Counted from the first letter of the stretch, positions 1-8,313 are shown. The stretch is DNA of 16,954 bases from Oscillospiraceae bacterium (GCA_014858325.1 RKCM01000204.1:1-16954); one strand, 5' to 3'. Program-made: numbers and translations. Notes: generated from the letters alone by a model not told the origin.

Positions 1-1587
1 GACGCCGGGCACCGTGCAGCCAAAGCCGATGAGCATGGGCACGATGCTGCGGCCCGAAAGGCCGATGCGGCGCAGCAGCTTATCCATCACAAAGGCCACA
101 CGGGCCATGTAGCCCGTATCCTCCAGCAGGGAGAGGAAGAAGAACAGGGTCACGATGATGGGCAAAAAGCTCAGCACGCTGCCCACGCCGGTGAAGATGC
201 CGTCGATGATGAGGGAGTGGAGGGCGGCATTGATGTGCCAGCCGGTCAGCGCCTGGTCGGTCAGGGCGGTCAGGGCGTCAATACCCGCCGCCAGCAGGTC
301 CTGCAGGCCCGCGCCGATGACCCCGAAGGTGAGGTAGAACACCAGCGCCATGATGCCGATGAAGGCCGGGATGGCGGTGTATTTGCCCGTCAGCACCCGG
401 TCGATGCGGCTGCTGCGGATCTGCTCCTTGCTGGCGTGGGGCTTTACCACCGTTTTGTCCACCAGCTGGTGAATGAAGTGAAACCGCATATCCGCAATGG
501 CGGCGGCGCGGTCCAGCCCGCGCTCCTGCTCCATCTGGACGATGATGTGCTCGATCATCTCTTTCTCGTTCTGGTCCAGCTTGAGGGCCTCCTCAATGCG
601 GGGGTCGCCCTCCACCAGCTTGGTGGCCGCAAACCGCACCGGGATGCCCGCCGCCTTGGCGTGGTCCTCAATGAGGTGGAGGATGCCGTGGATGCAGCGG
701 TGGACGGCACCGCCGTGGTCGTCCTCACTGCAGAAATCCATCCGGCCCGGGCACTCCTGATATTTGGCCACATGAAGGGCGTGGTCTACCAGCTCGTCCA
801 CGCCCTCGTTCTTGGCCGCCGAGATGGGCACCACCGGGATGCCCAGCATGGCCTCCATCTGGTTGATGCGGATGGTGCCGCCGTTGCCGCGCACCTCATC
901 CATCATGTTCAAAGCCAGCACCATGGGGGTGTCCAGCTCCATCAGCTGCATGGTCAGGTAGAGGTTGCGCTCAATATTGGTGGCGTCCACGATGTTGATG
1001 AGGCCGGTGGGCTTTTCGTTGATGATGAACTGCCGGGTGACGATTTCCTCGCTGGAATAGGGGGACATGGAGTAGATGCCGGGCAGGTCGGTCACTTCCG
1101 TATCCGGGTGGCCCTTGATGGCGCCGCTCTTGCGGTCCACCGTCACGCCCGGGAAATTGCCGACGTGCTGGTTGGAGCCGGTCAGCTGGTTGAACAGTGT
1201 GGTCTTGCCGCAGTTCTGGTTGCCCGCCAGCGCAAAGGTCAGGGTGGTGCCGTCGGGCAGGGGACGCTCGCCCTGTTTGGTGTGGTAGCGGCCGCCTTCG
1301 CCCAGGCCCGGGTGCTCCACCATCTTCTCCGCCGGGCGGGCCTTGGGGGCTAGCCGCACCGTGGGGATGGCGGAGACCGTGATCTGCGCGGCATCGTCCA
1401 GCCGCAGGGTGAGCGAGTAGCCGTGAATCTGCAGCTCCATGGGGTCGCCCATGGGCGCAAACTTCACCAGGGTCACCTTTTCCCCGGGAATGAGCCCCAT
1501 ATCCAGAAAATGCTGCCGCAGGGCTCCCGCCCCGCCAACGGCCTCCACTACGGCGCTTTCGCCGATGTTCAATTCTTTGAGTGTCAT
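1..1587 (-). CDS. feoB: Fused FeoA-FeoB ferrous iron transporter (5' part, cut by window edge)
   Basis: This gene encodes a membrane GTPase-permease that imports Fe(II), with its FeoA partner fused to the N-terminus. I read 529 codons with no stop up to the window edge. Residues 1-72 form the FeoA SH3-like domain (LRQHFLDMGLIPGEKV). Residues 73-115 are a linker. The FeoB G domain follows: G1 GNQNCGKT (122-129), G2 FPGVTVD (145-151), G3 DLPG (167-170), G4 NMMD (227-230) and G5 SAAKNEG (256-262). A helical region leads to the first membrane segments from about residue 403, and the gate motif GFGCTVPG lies at 521-528. The rest of the permease is outside the window. The start is ATG with AAAGGCG upstream, and the promoter lies just behind it. 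Separate FeoA and FeoB genes are the common arrangement; fused forms are known in some anaerobes. Assignment of both domains is secure. Confidence 0.96.
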   Translation of the reverse strand, partial: MTLKELNIGESAVVEAVGGAGALRQHFLDMGLIPGEKVTLVKFAPMGDPMELQIHGYSLTLRLDDAAQITVSAIPTVRLAPKARPAEKMVEHPGLGEGGRYHTKQGERPLPDGTTLTFALAGNQNCGKTTLFNQLTGSNQHVGNFPGVTVDRKSGAIKGHPDTEVTDLPGIYSMSPYSSEEIVTRQFIINEKPTGLINIVDATNIERNLYLTMQLMELDTPMVLALNMMDEVRGNGGTIRINQMEAMLGIPVVPISAAKNEGVDELVDHALHVAKYQECPGRMDFCSEDDHGGAVHRCIHGILHLIEDHAKAAGIPVRFAATKLVEGDPRIEEALKLDQNEKEMIEHIIVQMEQERGLDRAAAIADMRFHFIHQLVDKTVVKPHASKEQIRSSRIDRVLTGKYTAIPAFIGIMALVFYLTFGVIGAGLQDLLAAGIDALTALTDQALTGWHINAALHSLIIDGIFTGVGSVLSFLPIIVTLFFFLSLLEDTGYMARVAFVMDKLLRRIGLSGRSIVPMLIGFGCTVPGV

Positions 1588-1613
1588 GTGTTTCGCCTTT
1601 CTTTGCAGCAGTT

Positions 1614-1648
1614 GTTAGTGTGTGTTAACAATGGTAATATAGACTAAC
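1614..1648. promoter_or_regulatory. Candidate operator over the feoAB promoter (GTTAGT/ACTAAC repeats)
   Basis: GTTAGT (1614-1619), GTTAAC (1624-1629) and ACTAAC (1643-1648) flank the -10 box: one lies in the -35/-10 spacer and two lie at or just after the expected transcription start. GTTA and TAAC also form an inverted repeat with 8 bases between them (1614-1629). This is where a repressor would bind. The half-site loosely resembles those of DtxR-family metal regulators (TTAG...CTAA), which suits an iron uptake gene, but the regulator is not identified. The same hexamer recurs upstream of the ferredoxin gene. Confidence 0.4.
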
Positions 1649-1664
1649 TCCATAAGCTTGTCAA
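1636..1664 (-). promoter_or_regulatory. sigma70-type promoter of feoAB
   Basis: On the minus strand a perfect -35 TTGACA (1659-1664) is separated by exactly 17 bases from TATATT (1636-1641). Transcription would start near 1629, about 40 bases before the feoAB start codon. This is the closest match to consensus in the window. Confidence 0.85.
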
Positions 1665-1678
1665 GAGGAGGAGCGCAC

Positions 1679-1715
1679 AAAAAAAGACCTCTCCGCAGCC
1701 GCGAAGAGATCTTTT
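1679..1715 (-). terminator. Intrinsic terminator of galE
   Basis: Downstream of the galE stop, an 11-base stem (GATCTCTTCGC / GCGGAGAGGTC with G-U pairs) around a GGCT loop is followed on the minus strand by a run of seven T. It lies between galE and the feoAB promoter and insulates the two. A shorter T run on the other side may let it act weakly in the plus direction. Confidence 0.85.
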
Positions 1716-1738
1716 TGCACATCTTTGATTGCAACCGT

Positions 1739-2764
1739 TTATTTTGCGGTGTGATACCCATCCGGGTTCTTGCTCTGCCAGTTCCAGCTGTCGGCGCACA
1801 TCTCCTCAATGCCGTACTCAGCCACCCAGCCCAGCTCGTTCTTGGCCTTGGTGGGGTCGGCGTAGCACTCGGCAATGTCGCCGGGGCGGCGCGGGTCGAT
1901 GACGTAGGGGAGCTTCTTGCCGCAGGCCTTCTCAAAGGCGTGGATGACCTCCAGCACGCTGTAGCCCTTGCCGGTGCCCAGGTTGCAGATGAAGAGGCCG
2001 CAGTTGGTCTCCAGCTTCCGGATGGCGCAGACATGGCCGCGGGCCAGATCGACCACATGGATGTAATCGCGCACGCCGGTGCCGTCCGGGGTGGGGTAAT
2101 CGTTGCCGAAGACGTGGACCTTTTCCAGCTTACCCACGGCCACCTTGGCGATGTAGGGCATCAGGTTGTTGGGGATGCCGTTGGGGTCCTCGCCGATGAG
2201 GCCGGACTTGTGGGCACCGATGGGGTTGAAATAGCGCAGCAGGGCCACGTTCAGGGTGGGGTCGGCCTTGCAGACGTCGGTCAGAATCCGCTCGGTGAAG
2301 GCCTTGGTGGTGCCGTAGGGGTTGGTGGTAGCGCCCACCGGGAACTCCTCGGTAATGGGCACACTGGCGGGGTCGCCGTAAACGGTGGCCGAGGAGCTGA
2401 AGACGAAGTTCTTGCAGCCGTGGCGGCGCATCACGTCCAGAATGACCAGCGTGCAGTTGAGGTTGTTGTAGTAATACTCGATGGGCTTGGAGACACTCTC
2501 GCCCACGGCCTTATAGGCAGCAAACTGGATGACAGCGGTGATGTCCGGGCACTCGGAGAAGATCTTTTCCACATCCTCGTGCCGGGTCATATCGGCCTGA
2601 TAAAAGCGGAAATCCTTGCCCGTGATCTGCTTGACGCGGTCCAGCACCACAGGGGAAGCGTTGTAGTAGTTATCGGCTACCACGATATCATAGCCAGCGT
2701 TCAGAAGCTCGATGCAGGTGTGGCTGCCGATGTAGCCGGCGCCGCCGGAAACCAAAATTGCCAT
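1739..2764 (-). CDS. galE: UDP-glucose 4-epimerase
   Basis: GalE interconverts UDP-galactose and UDP-glucose with bound NAD+ in the Leloir pathway, and also supplies UDP-galactose for surface polysaccharides. The 341-residue product has the usual length. The N-terminal Rossmann glycine motif GGAGYIG is at residues 7-13. The catalytic serine lies in SSSATVYG (Ser125), and the short-chain dehydrogenase pair is Tyr150 and Lys154 in YGTTK. The C-terminal substrate domain follows (RRPGDIAECYAD near 292-303). The reading frame stays open for eight codons upstream, but GAGAGG sits 8 bases before the chosen ATG (MAILVSGG), as expected for the family. It has its own promoter and terminator and lies directly downstream of galM on the same strand. 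Confidence 0.96.
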   Translation of the reverse strand: MAILVSGGAGYIGSHTCIELLNAGYDIVVADNYYNASPVVLDRVKQITGKDFRFYQADMTRHEDVEKIFSECPDITAVIQFAAYKAVGESVSKPIEYYYNNLNCTLVILDVMRRHGCKNFVFSSSATVYGDPASVPITEEFPVGATTNPYGTTKAFTERILTDVCKADPTLNVALLRYFNPIGAHKSGLIGEDPNGIPNNLMPYIAKVAVGKLEKVHVFGNDYPTPDGTGVRDYIHVVDLARGHVCAIRKLETNCGLFICNLGTGKGYSVLEVIHAFEKACGKKLPYVIDPRRPGDIAECYADPTKAKNELGWVAEYGIEEMCADSWNWQSKNPDGYHTAK

Positions 2765-2827
2765 AGCAAAAACCTCTCTCATCACCATTGTTGCAGTGTA
2801 TTCAGGGGATGCTCCCTTGTTGCCTAA

Positions 2828-2856
2828 AGGATACCGCTTTTTGCGCGGGAAATCAA
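2828..2856 (-). promoter_or_regulatory. Probable sigma70 promoter of galE
   Basis: The minus strand has TTGATT (2851-2856), a 17-base spacer and TATCCT (2828-2833), about 65 bases upstream of the galE start. It lies after the galM terminator, so galE can be transcribed independently. Confidence 0.55.
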
Positions 2857-2922
2857 GGGTCTTGGGTTTTATAGCGATGGATTATTGTTGCGTTTCTTCT
2901 CAGCAATGCGAAGGACCTACGC

Positions 2923-2956
2923 AAAAAATCTCCTCCCGCAGGGGAGGAGATTTTTT
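2923..2956 (-). terminator. Intrinsic terminator of galM
   Basis: A perfect 15-base stem (AAAAAATCTCCTCCC at 2923-2937 against 2942-2956) encloses a 4-base loop, with T runs on both sides. It begins 27 bases past the galM stop and would also work on the plus strand. Confidence 0.92.
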
Positions 2957-2982
2957 CCTTGCATTTCAGAGTAAATTTTTCT

Positions 2983-4059
2983 TTACAGTCTCCCGCACTG
3001 CCGCCCGGTGAAGAAGCGCAGCGTGGTGTTGGCCCGGAAGACCTTCCCGGCCCGCAGCAGCGTGCTGGGGAACTCCGGGTGAGAGGGACTGCAGGGGAAA
3101 TGCTGAGTCTCCAGCGCAAAGCCGCTGTACTTCTGCAGCGGTGCGCCGCCCTTGCCGGGGCTGGGGCAGTCCTGCAAAAAGTTGCCCGTATACAGCTGCA
3201 CACCGGGCTGGGTGGTGTACATCTTCATGCTGATGCCGCTCTTGTCGCTGGTGGCCCAGGCGCACAGGCTCTGGCTGGAGCCGCCCTGTGCCCGGTCGAT
3301 GACGAAGCAGTGGTCAAAGCCGCCGCCCACCATAGTGGTCTGGAAAAAGCCTGTATCCAGGTCGCGGCCAATGGGCTTGCCGGTGGTAAAATCCATGGGC
3401 GTGCCCGCCACGGGCAGGATGCGGCCGGTGGGGCAGGTCTCATTGTTGCCTTCCAGATAGCGGGACGCGCAGAGCTTGAGCTTCTGGTTGAGGATGTTGC
3501 CGCCGCCGTCGAGGTTGAAATAGGTATGGTTGGTCAGGTTGATGTAGGTGTCGGCATCGGTGGAAACGCGGTAATCCATCCGCAGGGCATTGTCCTCGGT
3601 AAGGATATACCGCACCGAGATCTTCAAATTTCCGGGGAAACCGTCCTCGCCGTCGGGGCTTTCCGTTTCCAGCAAGAGGGTATCGCCAAAGGCTTTCACC
3701 TCGTACAGCTTCCGGGGAAAAGTGCCGTGCAGGTGGTTTTTGCCGTTGTTGGCCTCCAGCTGGTACCGCTTGCCGCCGATGGTAAAGGCCGCATTCTCGA
3801 TGCGGTTGGCATACCGCCCCACGAACGCACCGCAGCAGGTGCTGGCCGAGGAGTTGAAATCGGCAAGGTAATCGGCAAAATGGTCGTGTCCAAGCACCAC
3901 GTCCACCGGGCCGTGCTTGGTGGGTACCAAAATGTTTTTGATCACGCAGCCGTAGTTGAGGATGTGCACTTCGAGCCCGCCGGGATTGGAGAGGATGTAC
4001 TCGTTGACCTTATCGCCGTTTTTCAAAATGCCAAACGGCACGGAACGAAACTGTGCCAC
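2983..4059 (-). CDS. galM: Aldose 1-epimerase (galactose mutarotase)
   Basis: GalM converts beta-D-galactose to the alpha anomer used by galactokinase, the entry step of the Leloir pathway. The 358-residue protein matches the family length and is a cytoplasmic beta-sandwich with no signal peptide. Visible motifs are GRYANRI (81-87), NHLHG (108-112), NHTYFNL (177-183, catalytic acid His178) and ETQHFP (317-322, catalytic base Glu317). The residue after ETQHFP is Cys where many relatives have Asp; it is not a catalytic position. The start is GTG, chosen because a strong AAGGAGG lies 9 bases upstream (4069-4075). galM is upstream of galE on the same strand, with a terminator and a separate galE promoter between them, so they are adjacent transcripts rather than a strict operon. 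Confidence 0.95.
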   Translation of the reverse strand: MAQFRSVPFGILKNGDKVNEYILSNPGGLEVHILNYGCVIKNILVPTKHGPVDVVLGHDHFADYLADFNSSASTCCGAFVGRYANRIENAAFTIGGKRYQLEANNGKNHLHGTFPRKLYEVKAFGDTLLLETESPDGEDGFPGNLKISVRYILTEDNALRMDYRVSTDADTYINLTNHTYFNLDGGGNILNQKLKLCASRYLEGNNETCPTGRILPVAGTPMDFTTGKPIGRDLDTGFFQTTMVGGGFDHCFVIDRAQGGSSQSLCAWATSDKSGISMKMYTTQPGVQLYTGNFLQDCPSPGKGGAPLQKYSGFALETQHFPCSPSHPEFPSTLLRAGKVFRANTTLRFFTGRQCGRL

Positions 4060-4135
4060 AGGGGTTCGCCTCCTTGATCAGATTCGATCTACTCCCGAAA
4101 AAGCCATACTTTGGAGCATATCGTTCACAATTATG

Positions 4136-4144
4136 ATTATAGCA
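4136..4144 (-). promoter_or_regulatory. Extended -10 promoter of galM
   Basis: The minus strand carries TGCTATAAT, a perfect TATAAT (4136-4141) with the extended TGn element. No good -35 is seen (best AACACA), as is common for extended -10 promoters. It lies about 75 bases upstream of the GTG start. Confidence 0.65.
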
Positions 4145-4222
4145 CAGTTTTCCCCACTTGTGTTGGATACATTTTAGATTTTTCCTCCAATTTTTCGAGA
4201 TATTTTTTGGTGATTTTCGCAA

Positions 4223-4403
4223 AAACCCTCTCCGTCTCGCATTCGCTCGCCATTCCCCCTTTCTGTCGCTTGCGCGACATCTTCCCCCGGCCGGGGGAAG
4301 TCTTCCCACCAAAGGGGGAGCTCATGGCGGCTTTTCCGATCGATGCAAAAAACCTCCCCCTTTCGGGGGAGGTGGCATTGCGCAGCAATGACGGAGAGGG
4401 TTT
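4223..4403. repeat. Palindromic repeat element, copy A, with 14-base terminal inverted repeats
   Basis: The element is bounded by a perfect inverted repeat, AAACCCTCTCCGTC (4223-4236) and its complement (4390-4403). It fills most of the 342-base gap between galM and the RND gene. Inside are several hairpins: CATTGC/GCAATG (4376-4391 region), CCTCCCCC/GGGGGAGG (4353-4372), the 20-base palindrome CTTCCCCCGGCCGGGGGAAG (4280-4299), and TGTCGC/GCGACA (4264-4279). Its right end overlaps the RND stop codon by two bases. The first 49 bases read from that stop are nearly identical to copy B. It has the structure of a small non-autonomous element or a bacterial palindromic repeat. No transposase and no clear target-site duplication was seen. 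Confidence 0.8.
4347..4373 (-). terminator. Intrinsic terminator of the RND gene, supplied by repeat copy A
   Basis: In the RND reading direction, ACCTCCCCC-GAAA-GGGGGAGGT is followed by six T. This is a strong GC hairpin with a GNRA-type loop about 30 bases beyond the stop codon. The terminator lies inside the repeat element. Confidence 0.8.
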
Positions 4404-7400
4404 ATTGCGCATTCTCCTGCGCCAAAAATTCCGCTGCATCGTCGGGGATGTCGTCCAGGTCTTCCTCGCTGCCGATGTCCACGTTGAGAGGCGGCTTTTT
4501 GAAGAGGATGTCGTACATCAGCGGCACGATGTACAGCGTCATCAGGGTAGCATAGCTCAGGCCGCAGATGATGACGACGCACATGCCGCTCATCAGCTGG
4601 CTGGCCATATCGTTGCTCAGGGCCATCTGCAGCATGGCCAGCACCGTGGTCAGGGTGGTCATCAGGATGGGGCGCATTCGGGTCTTGCCGGTGGCGATAA
4701 GGGCCGCGCGGCGCTCCATGCCGCCCATCCGCAGCTGGTTGGCGTAATCCACGAAGACGATGCCGTTGTTGACGACGGTGCCCATCAGCACGATGAAGCC
4801 CATCAGGGAGATCATCGTCAGCTGCTGGCCGGTGAGCAGCAGGCCCAGCAGGCCGCCGGTGAAGGCCAGCGGGATGGTGAACAGCACGATGAAGGGGGAC
4901 AGCAGGCTCTGGAACTGAGCCACCATGACAAGGTAGACGAAGGGCAAAGCCAATGCCAGCCACTGCACCATCTCGCCCGTCATCTTGTTGACGTTGCCGG
5001 ACTCGCCGCCCACGGTAAAGGAGCAGCCCTCGGGCATCTCGTCGGTAAGGGCGAAGGCGTCCAGCTTCTTCTGCAGCACACGGGCCTGGACGGTGGTGTT
5101 GTAGCCGCTGACGGTATCGGCCGAGACGGTGACGTACAGCGTCTGGTTCTCGCTGGTCAGGGAGTCCGGGGCCGTGCCCTTGGTCCAGGTGGCGATGTCC
5201 CGCAGCTGGCAGGTGCCCGTCACGGTGGTGCCGTCGGCCTGCATGATGGAGGTATCAAAGGTGATATTCATCATGTTTTCCTTGGTCACGGGGTCCAGGT
5301 TATCGGTGATCTGCACCGTCATGGAGGTGCCGTCCACCACCACGGGGGTCTTGGCGGTGGTGGTAGTGGTCAGGTCGGCTGCGATCTTCTGGTACACCTG
5401 CGCCACGGTCAGGCCGTAGGCGCGCACCTTGTCACGGTCGATGTTCAGGTTGATGGTGGCGTCGCCCTGGCCGAGGCCGGTGGCAGCGTTGGCAAAGCCC
5501 TCGGTGTCGTTGACCATCTCGATGACTTTTTCGGAAAGCTTGGTGATGGTGGCCGTGTCGGGGCCATAGACCTTGACGGACAGGCCGCTGGCCATCATGC
5601 TGGTCAGCTCCTGCATCCCGCTGATCTCCACGGTGCCGGTGCAGTGCTCCACGCCGTTCACGGCGTTTTCCAGCGCCACGCGGGCCTGCTCGATCTTGGT
5701 GGAGGAGAGGCTCTCGTCCAGCTTCACATTGATCTGGTAGCTGCCGTAGCTGTTGGCGGCATTGAGCAGATCGGTGATGGCGGAGGGCAGGCCGAGGTTT
5801 GCAATGTCGATGCCTGCCACGCTGGTATCGGTGGTGATGCCCACCTCTTCCACATGGTCCACGTTCTGGAGGGTCTCCACCACCTGCCCGGCCACTTCGT
5901 AGGAACCTGCCTTATCCAGATCGTCGTCGGTGGAAAGGGTGACGATGGCCTCGTTGCTGGTGATGGTGGGCAGCAGGTCCACGCCCATGGAGAAGACCCG
6001 CCAGCCGCAGAAGGCCAGCAGCACGATGGCCAGCCCCAGCGGGATGGCCCGGTGCTGGAAGCACCACTGCAGGCTGTGGGCGTATTTGTCCTGCACCTTC
6101 TCAAACCAGGCCAGCTTCTTGGGCTCGGCCTTTTTCAGCACCGTAGCGGACGCCGCCGGGACGACCGAGATGGCCACGATGAGGGAGGCCATCAGGCAGT
6201 AGCCGATGCATAGGGACATGGGCTGCATCAGGTTGCGGACGGTTTCGGAGGTGAAGACGACGGGCAGGAAGACGCAGACCGAGGTGAGGGTAGAGGCCAC
6301 GATGGACATGCTCACCTGTCTTGCGCCCTGCACCGCCGCGCGGGGGGCGGCCACACCGCGGCCCCGCAGGCGGTAGATGTTCTCGATGACGACGACGGAG
6401 TTATCCACCAGCATACCAATGCCGAGGGAGAGGCCCGCCAGCGTCATGATGTTCATATCCAGCCCGGTGAAGTACATGAGCACCACCGCAAACAGCACGG
6501 AAAGCGGGATGCTGATGCCGACCACGAGGGTGGGCTTGACGTCCTTCAGGAAGATGGCCAGCACGATGATGGCCAGCGCCGCACCCACGATCATGCTGGT
6601 GAGGATGCTCTTGACGATGATGGTGATGTAGTTGCCCTGGTTGGACAGCACGACCACGTGCAGGCCCTCGTACTGAGCCTGCAGCTCCTTAAAGGCGGCC
6701 AGGCAGTTGCTGGACACGTCGCTGGCGCTGGCCGTGCCGCTCTTGAAGATCTTCAGCACGGCCGCCCGCTCGCCGTTCAGGCGGGTATAGCTGGCCTCGG
6801 CGTTGTCGATGACTTCCACATCCGCCACGTCGGAGAGGCGGACATCGCCAAAGCCATCCACATGGAGCAGCAGGGCTCCCTCAATGTCAGCGATGCTGTC
6901 GTACTCCTCGCCCACTTTCAGCAGCCAGCTTTGGCCGCTGGAATCCTTGACGTAACCGGCGGGCATGGAGAAGTTCTGGGCATAGATGAGGGTGGCCAGC
7001 GTGTCGATGTCCAGCTGCTTTGCCACGTCGGCGCTGGCAAGGGCCTTTTCCTTCGCGGCTTCGTACTGAGCCTCCGCCGCTTCGTACTGAGCCTGGTAGT
7101 TGTTCAGCATATCGCGGGCATCGGTAAATTTCATGTAGGCGGCCAGCTGCTGGCTGGAGTAGCTGCCCAGCGCCTGCGAGAAGCTGTTCAGCAGCTCGGG
7201 CACATTGTCCATGGCCTGGATGGTGTCTTCCAGTGTTTTATAGATGGAGCCCAGGCTCTTCTGCACCTCGGCGCTGTCCACGCCAGAGGCCGTCTCGCCG
7301 GTGCCGGTATCCAGCCGGCTCTGCAGCTGCTGCAGGGCCACGGTCAGGCGGTCGGTGATATCGCGCAGCTGGCCGATCATCGAGATGAGGGCATCGATGT

Positions 7401-8313
7401 CCCGCATACCCGTCTCGTTGAACTGGTCCACCACGTTCTGCAGGCCGTCGCGGATGTCCACAAGGCTCTGCTTGATGTCGGGGTCGTTGACGATCTCAAT
7501 GAGCTCGTTGATGCTGTTCAGCAGGTCCTGCGCCTGATTTTTCACCGACTCCACCGCCGAGCCCACTTCCGTGCCCATCTGGGCCATGACGGTGTCGGAG
7601 ACGGTGTCGCCGTATTTTTTCATCTGCTTTTCGTATTCGGCACGGCCTGCGTTGATCTGGGCCTGGGCCTCTTCCAGCTTTTCATGAGCGGCGGCCAGCT
7701 GGGTGTCGATGGTCTCCAGCAGCTTTTCGTTGATGACATCGATCTTTTTCTGGTTCAGCTGCACCTGCACCATCTTCTCGATGAGGCCGTTGGCCGACAC
7801 GCTGGAAACGCCGCCCTTGCGCTCCACGTAGGGCACCAGCGTATCGCCGACGAAGTTGGAGAGGTCGTAGACGTCGCTGCCCTCCCGGCTCACGGCCACC
7901 GTCATAAAGGCGTTCATATTCAGGCTGTATTCCAAAATGGAAGGCGTCAGGCAGGTATCGGGCAGGCTGGCCACGGTCTGGTCCACCTTATTGGACACCT
8001 TGACCATGGTGCTGTTCATGTCCGTGCCCTCGCTGAATTTGAGGAGCAGCAGGTTGTAGTTTTCCGCCGAAGTGGAGGTGATGGTGTCCACACCGGCCAC
8101 CGTGCCCAGCGCATTTTCCATCACATCGGCCACTTCGCTCTCCACGCGCTCGGGGCTGGCACCGGGATACACCGTGACCACCATGAGGTACGGGGTGCTG
8201 ATATCCGGCAGCAGGTTGGTCTGCATGTGGCTCAGGGCCACAAAGCCCAGCAGCAGCACCATGATCACACCCACCAGGACCGTGAATGGTTTTTTGACAC
8301 TGAATTTTTCCAT
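4402..8313 (-). CDS. RND-family efflux permease (HAE-like) with coiled-coil insertion
   Basis: This is a proton-driven RND transporter of 1303 residues; family members are usually about 1050. TM1 is at 10-30. After the first extracytoplasmic domain the chain meets NQKKIDVINEKL (187-198), where an insertion of roughly 240 residues (197-435) rich in Ala, Gln, Glu and Leu suggests long coiled coils. The normal fold resumes at DIDTLATLIYAQNFSMPAG. TM2-TM6 follow from about 565; TM4 carries LVDNSVVVIEN, so one Asp of the proton-relay pair is kept (Asp637) and the second is Asn638. TM7 lies near 770-790. A second extracytoplasmic domain precedes the final TM bundle, with VVNNGIVFVDY near 1180-1190. 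No membrane-fusion or outer-membrane partner gene is adjacent. The start has only AGGAAG about 5 bases upstream. Substrate unknown; drugs, lipids or peptides are all possible. Confidence 0.92.
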   Translation of the reverse strand: MEKFSVKKPFTVLVGVIMVLLLGFVALSHMQTNLLPDISTPYLMVVTVYPGASPERVESEVADVMENALGTVAGVDTITSTSAENYNLLLLKFSEGTDMNSTMVKVSNKVDQTVASLPDTCLTPSILEYSLNMNAFMTVAVSREGSDVYDLSNFVGDTLVPYVERKGGVSSVSANGLIEKMVQVQLNQKKIDVINEKLLETIDTQLAAAHEKLEEAQAQINAGRAEYEKQMKKYGDTVSDTVMAQMGTEVGSAVESVKNQAQDLLNSINELIEIVNDPDIKQSLVDIRDGLQNVVDQFNETGMRDIDALISMIGQLRDITDRLTVALQQLQSRLDTGTGETASGVDSAEVQKSLGSIYKTLEDTIQAMDNVPELLNSFSQALGSYSSQQLAAYMKFTDARDMLNNYQAQYEAAEAQYEAAKEKALASADVAKQLDIDTLATLIYAQNFSMPAGYVKDSSGQSWLLKVGEEYDSIADIEGALLLHVDGFGDVRLSDVADVEVIDNAEASYTRLNGERAAVLKIFKSGTASASDVSSNCLAAFKELQAQYEGLHVVVLSNQGNYITIIVKSILTSMIVGAALAIIVLAIFLKDVKPTLVVGISIPLSVLFAVVLMYFTGLDMNIMTLAGLSLGIGMLVDNSVVVIENIYRLRGRGVAAPRAAVQGARQVSMSIVASTLTSVCVFLPVVFTSETVRNLMQPMSLCIGYCLMASLIVAISVVPAASATVLKKAEPKKLAWFEKVQDKYAHSLQWCFQHRAIPLGLAIVLLAFCGWRVFSMGVDLLPTITSNEAIVTLSTDDDLDKAGSYEVAGQVVETLQNVDHVEEVGITTDTSVAGIDIANLGLPSAITDLLNAANSYGSYQINVKLDESLSSTKIEQARVALENAVNGVEHCTGTVEISGMQELTSMMASGLSVKVYGPDTATITKLSEKVIEMVNDTEGFANAATGLGQGDATINLNIDRDKVRAYGLTVAQVYQKIAADLTTTTTAKTPVVVDGTSMTVQITDNLDPVTKENMMNITFDTSIMQADGTTVTGTCQLRDIATWTKGTAPDSLTSENQTLYVTVSADTVSGYNTTVQARVLQKKLDAFALTDEMPEGCSFTVGGESGNVNKMTGEMVQWLALALPFVYLVMVAQFQSLLSPFIVLFTIPLAFTGGLLGLLLTGQQLTMISLMGFIVLMGTVVNNGIVFVDYANQLRMGGMERRAALIATGKTRMRPILMTTLTTVLAMLQMALSNDMASQLMSGMCVVIICGLSYATLMTLYIVPLMYDILFKKPPLNVDIGSEEDLDDIPDDAAEFLAQENAQ

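Noticed and set aside
217..1353. Plus-strand open frame of 378 residues opposite feoAB
   Set aside because: It is antisense to a gene with clear family motifs, is rich in His, Val, Gly and Asp in the way typical of GC-rich shadow frames, and has no ribosome site.
2959..4077. Plus-strand open frame of 372 residues opposite galM
   Set aside because: Antisense shadow of galM, with no recognisable domain.
4223..4403. Repeat copy A as a CRISPR array or tRNA remnant
   Set aside because: The palindromic modules differ from one another, have no regular spacers, and do not fold as a cloverleaf.
4111..6213. Plus-strand open frame of 700 residues opposite the RND gene and repeat A
   Set aside because: Low-complexity His/Gly/Asp/Gln composition mirrors the RND coding strand, and it crosses the repeat element. 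No domain or start signal.
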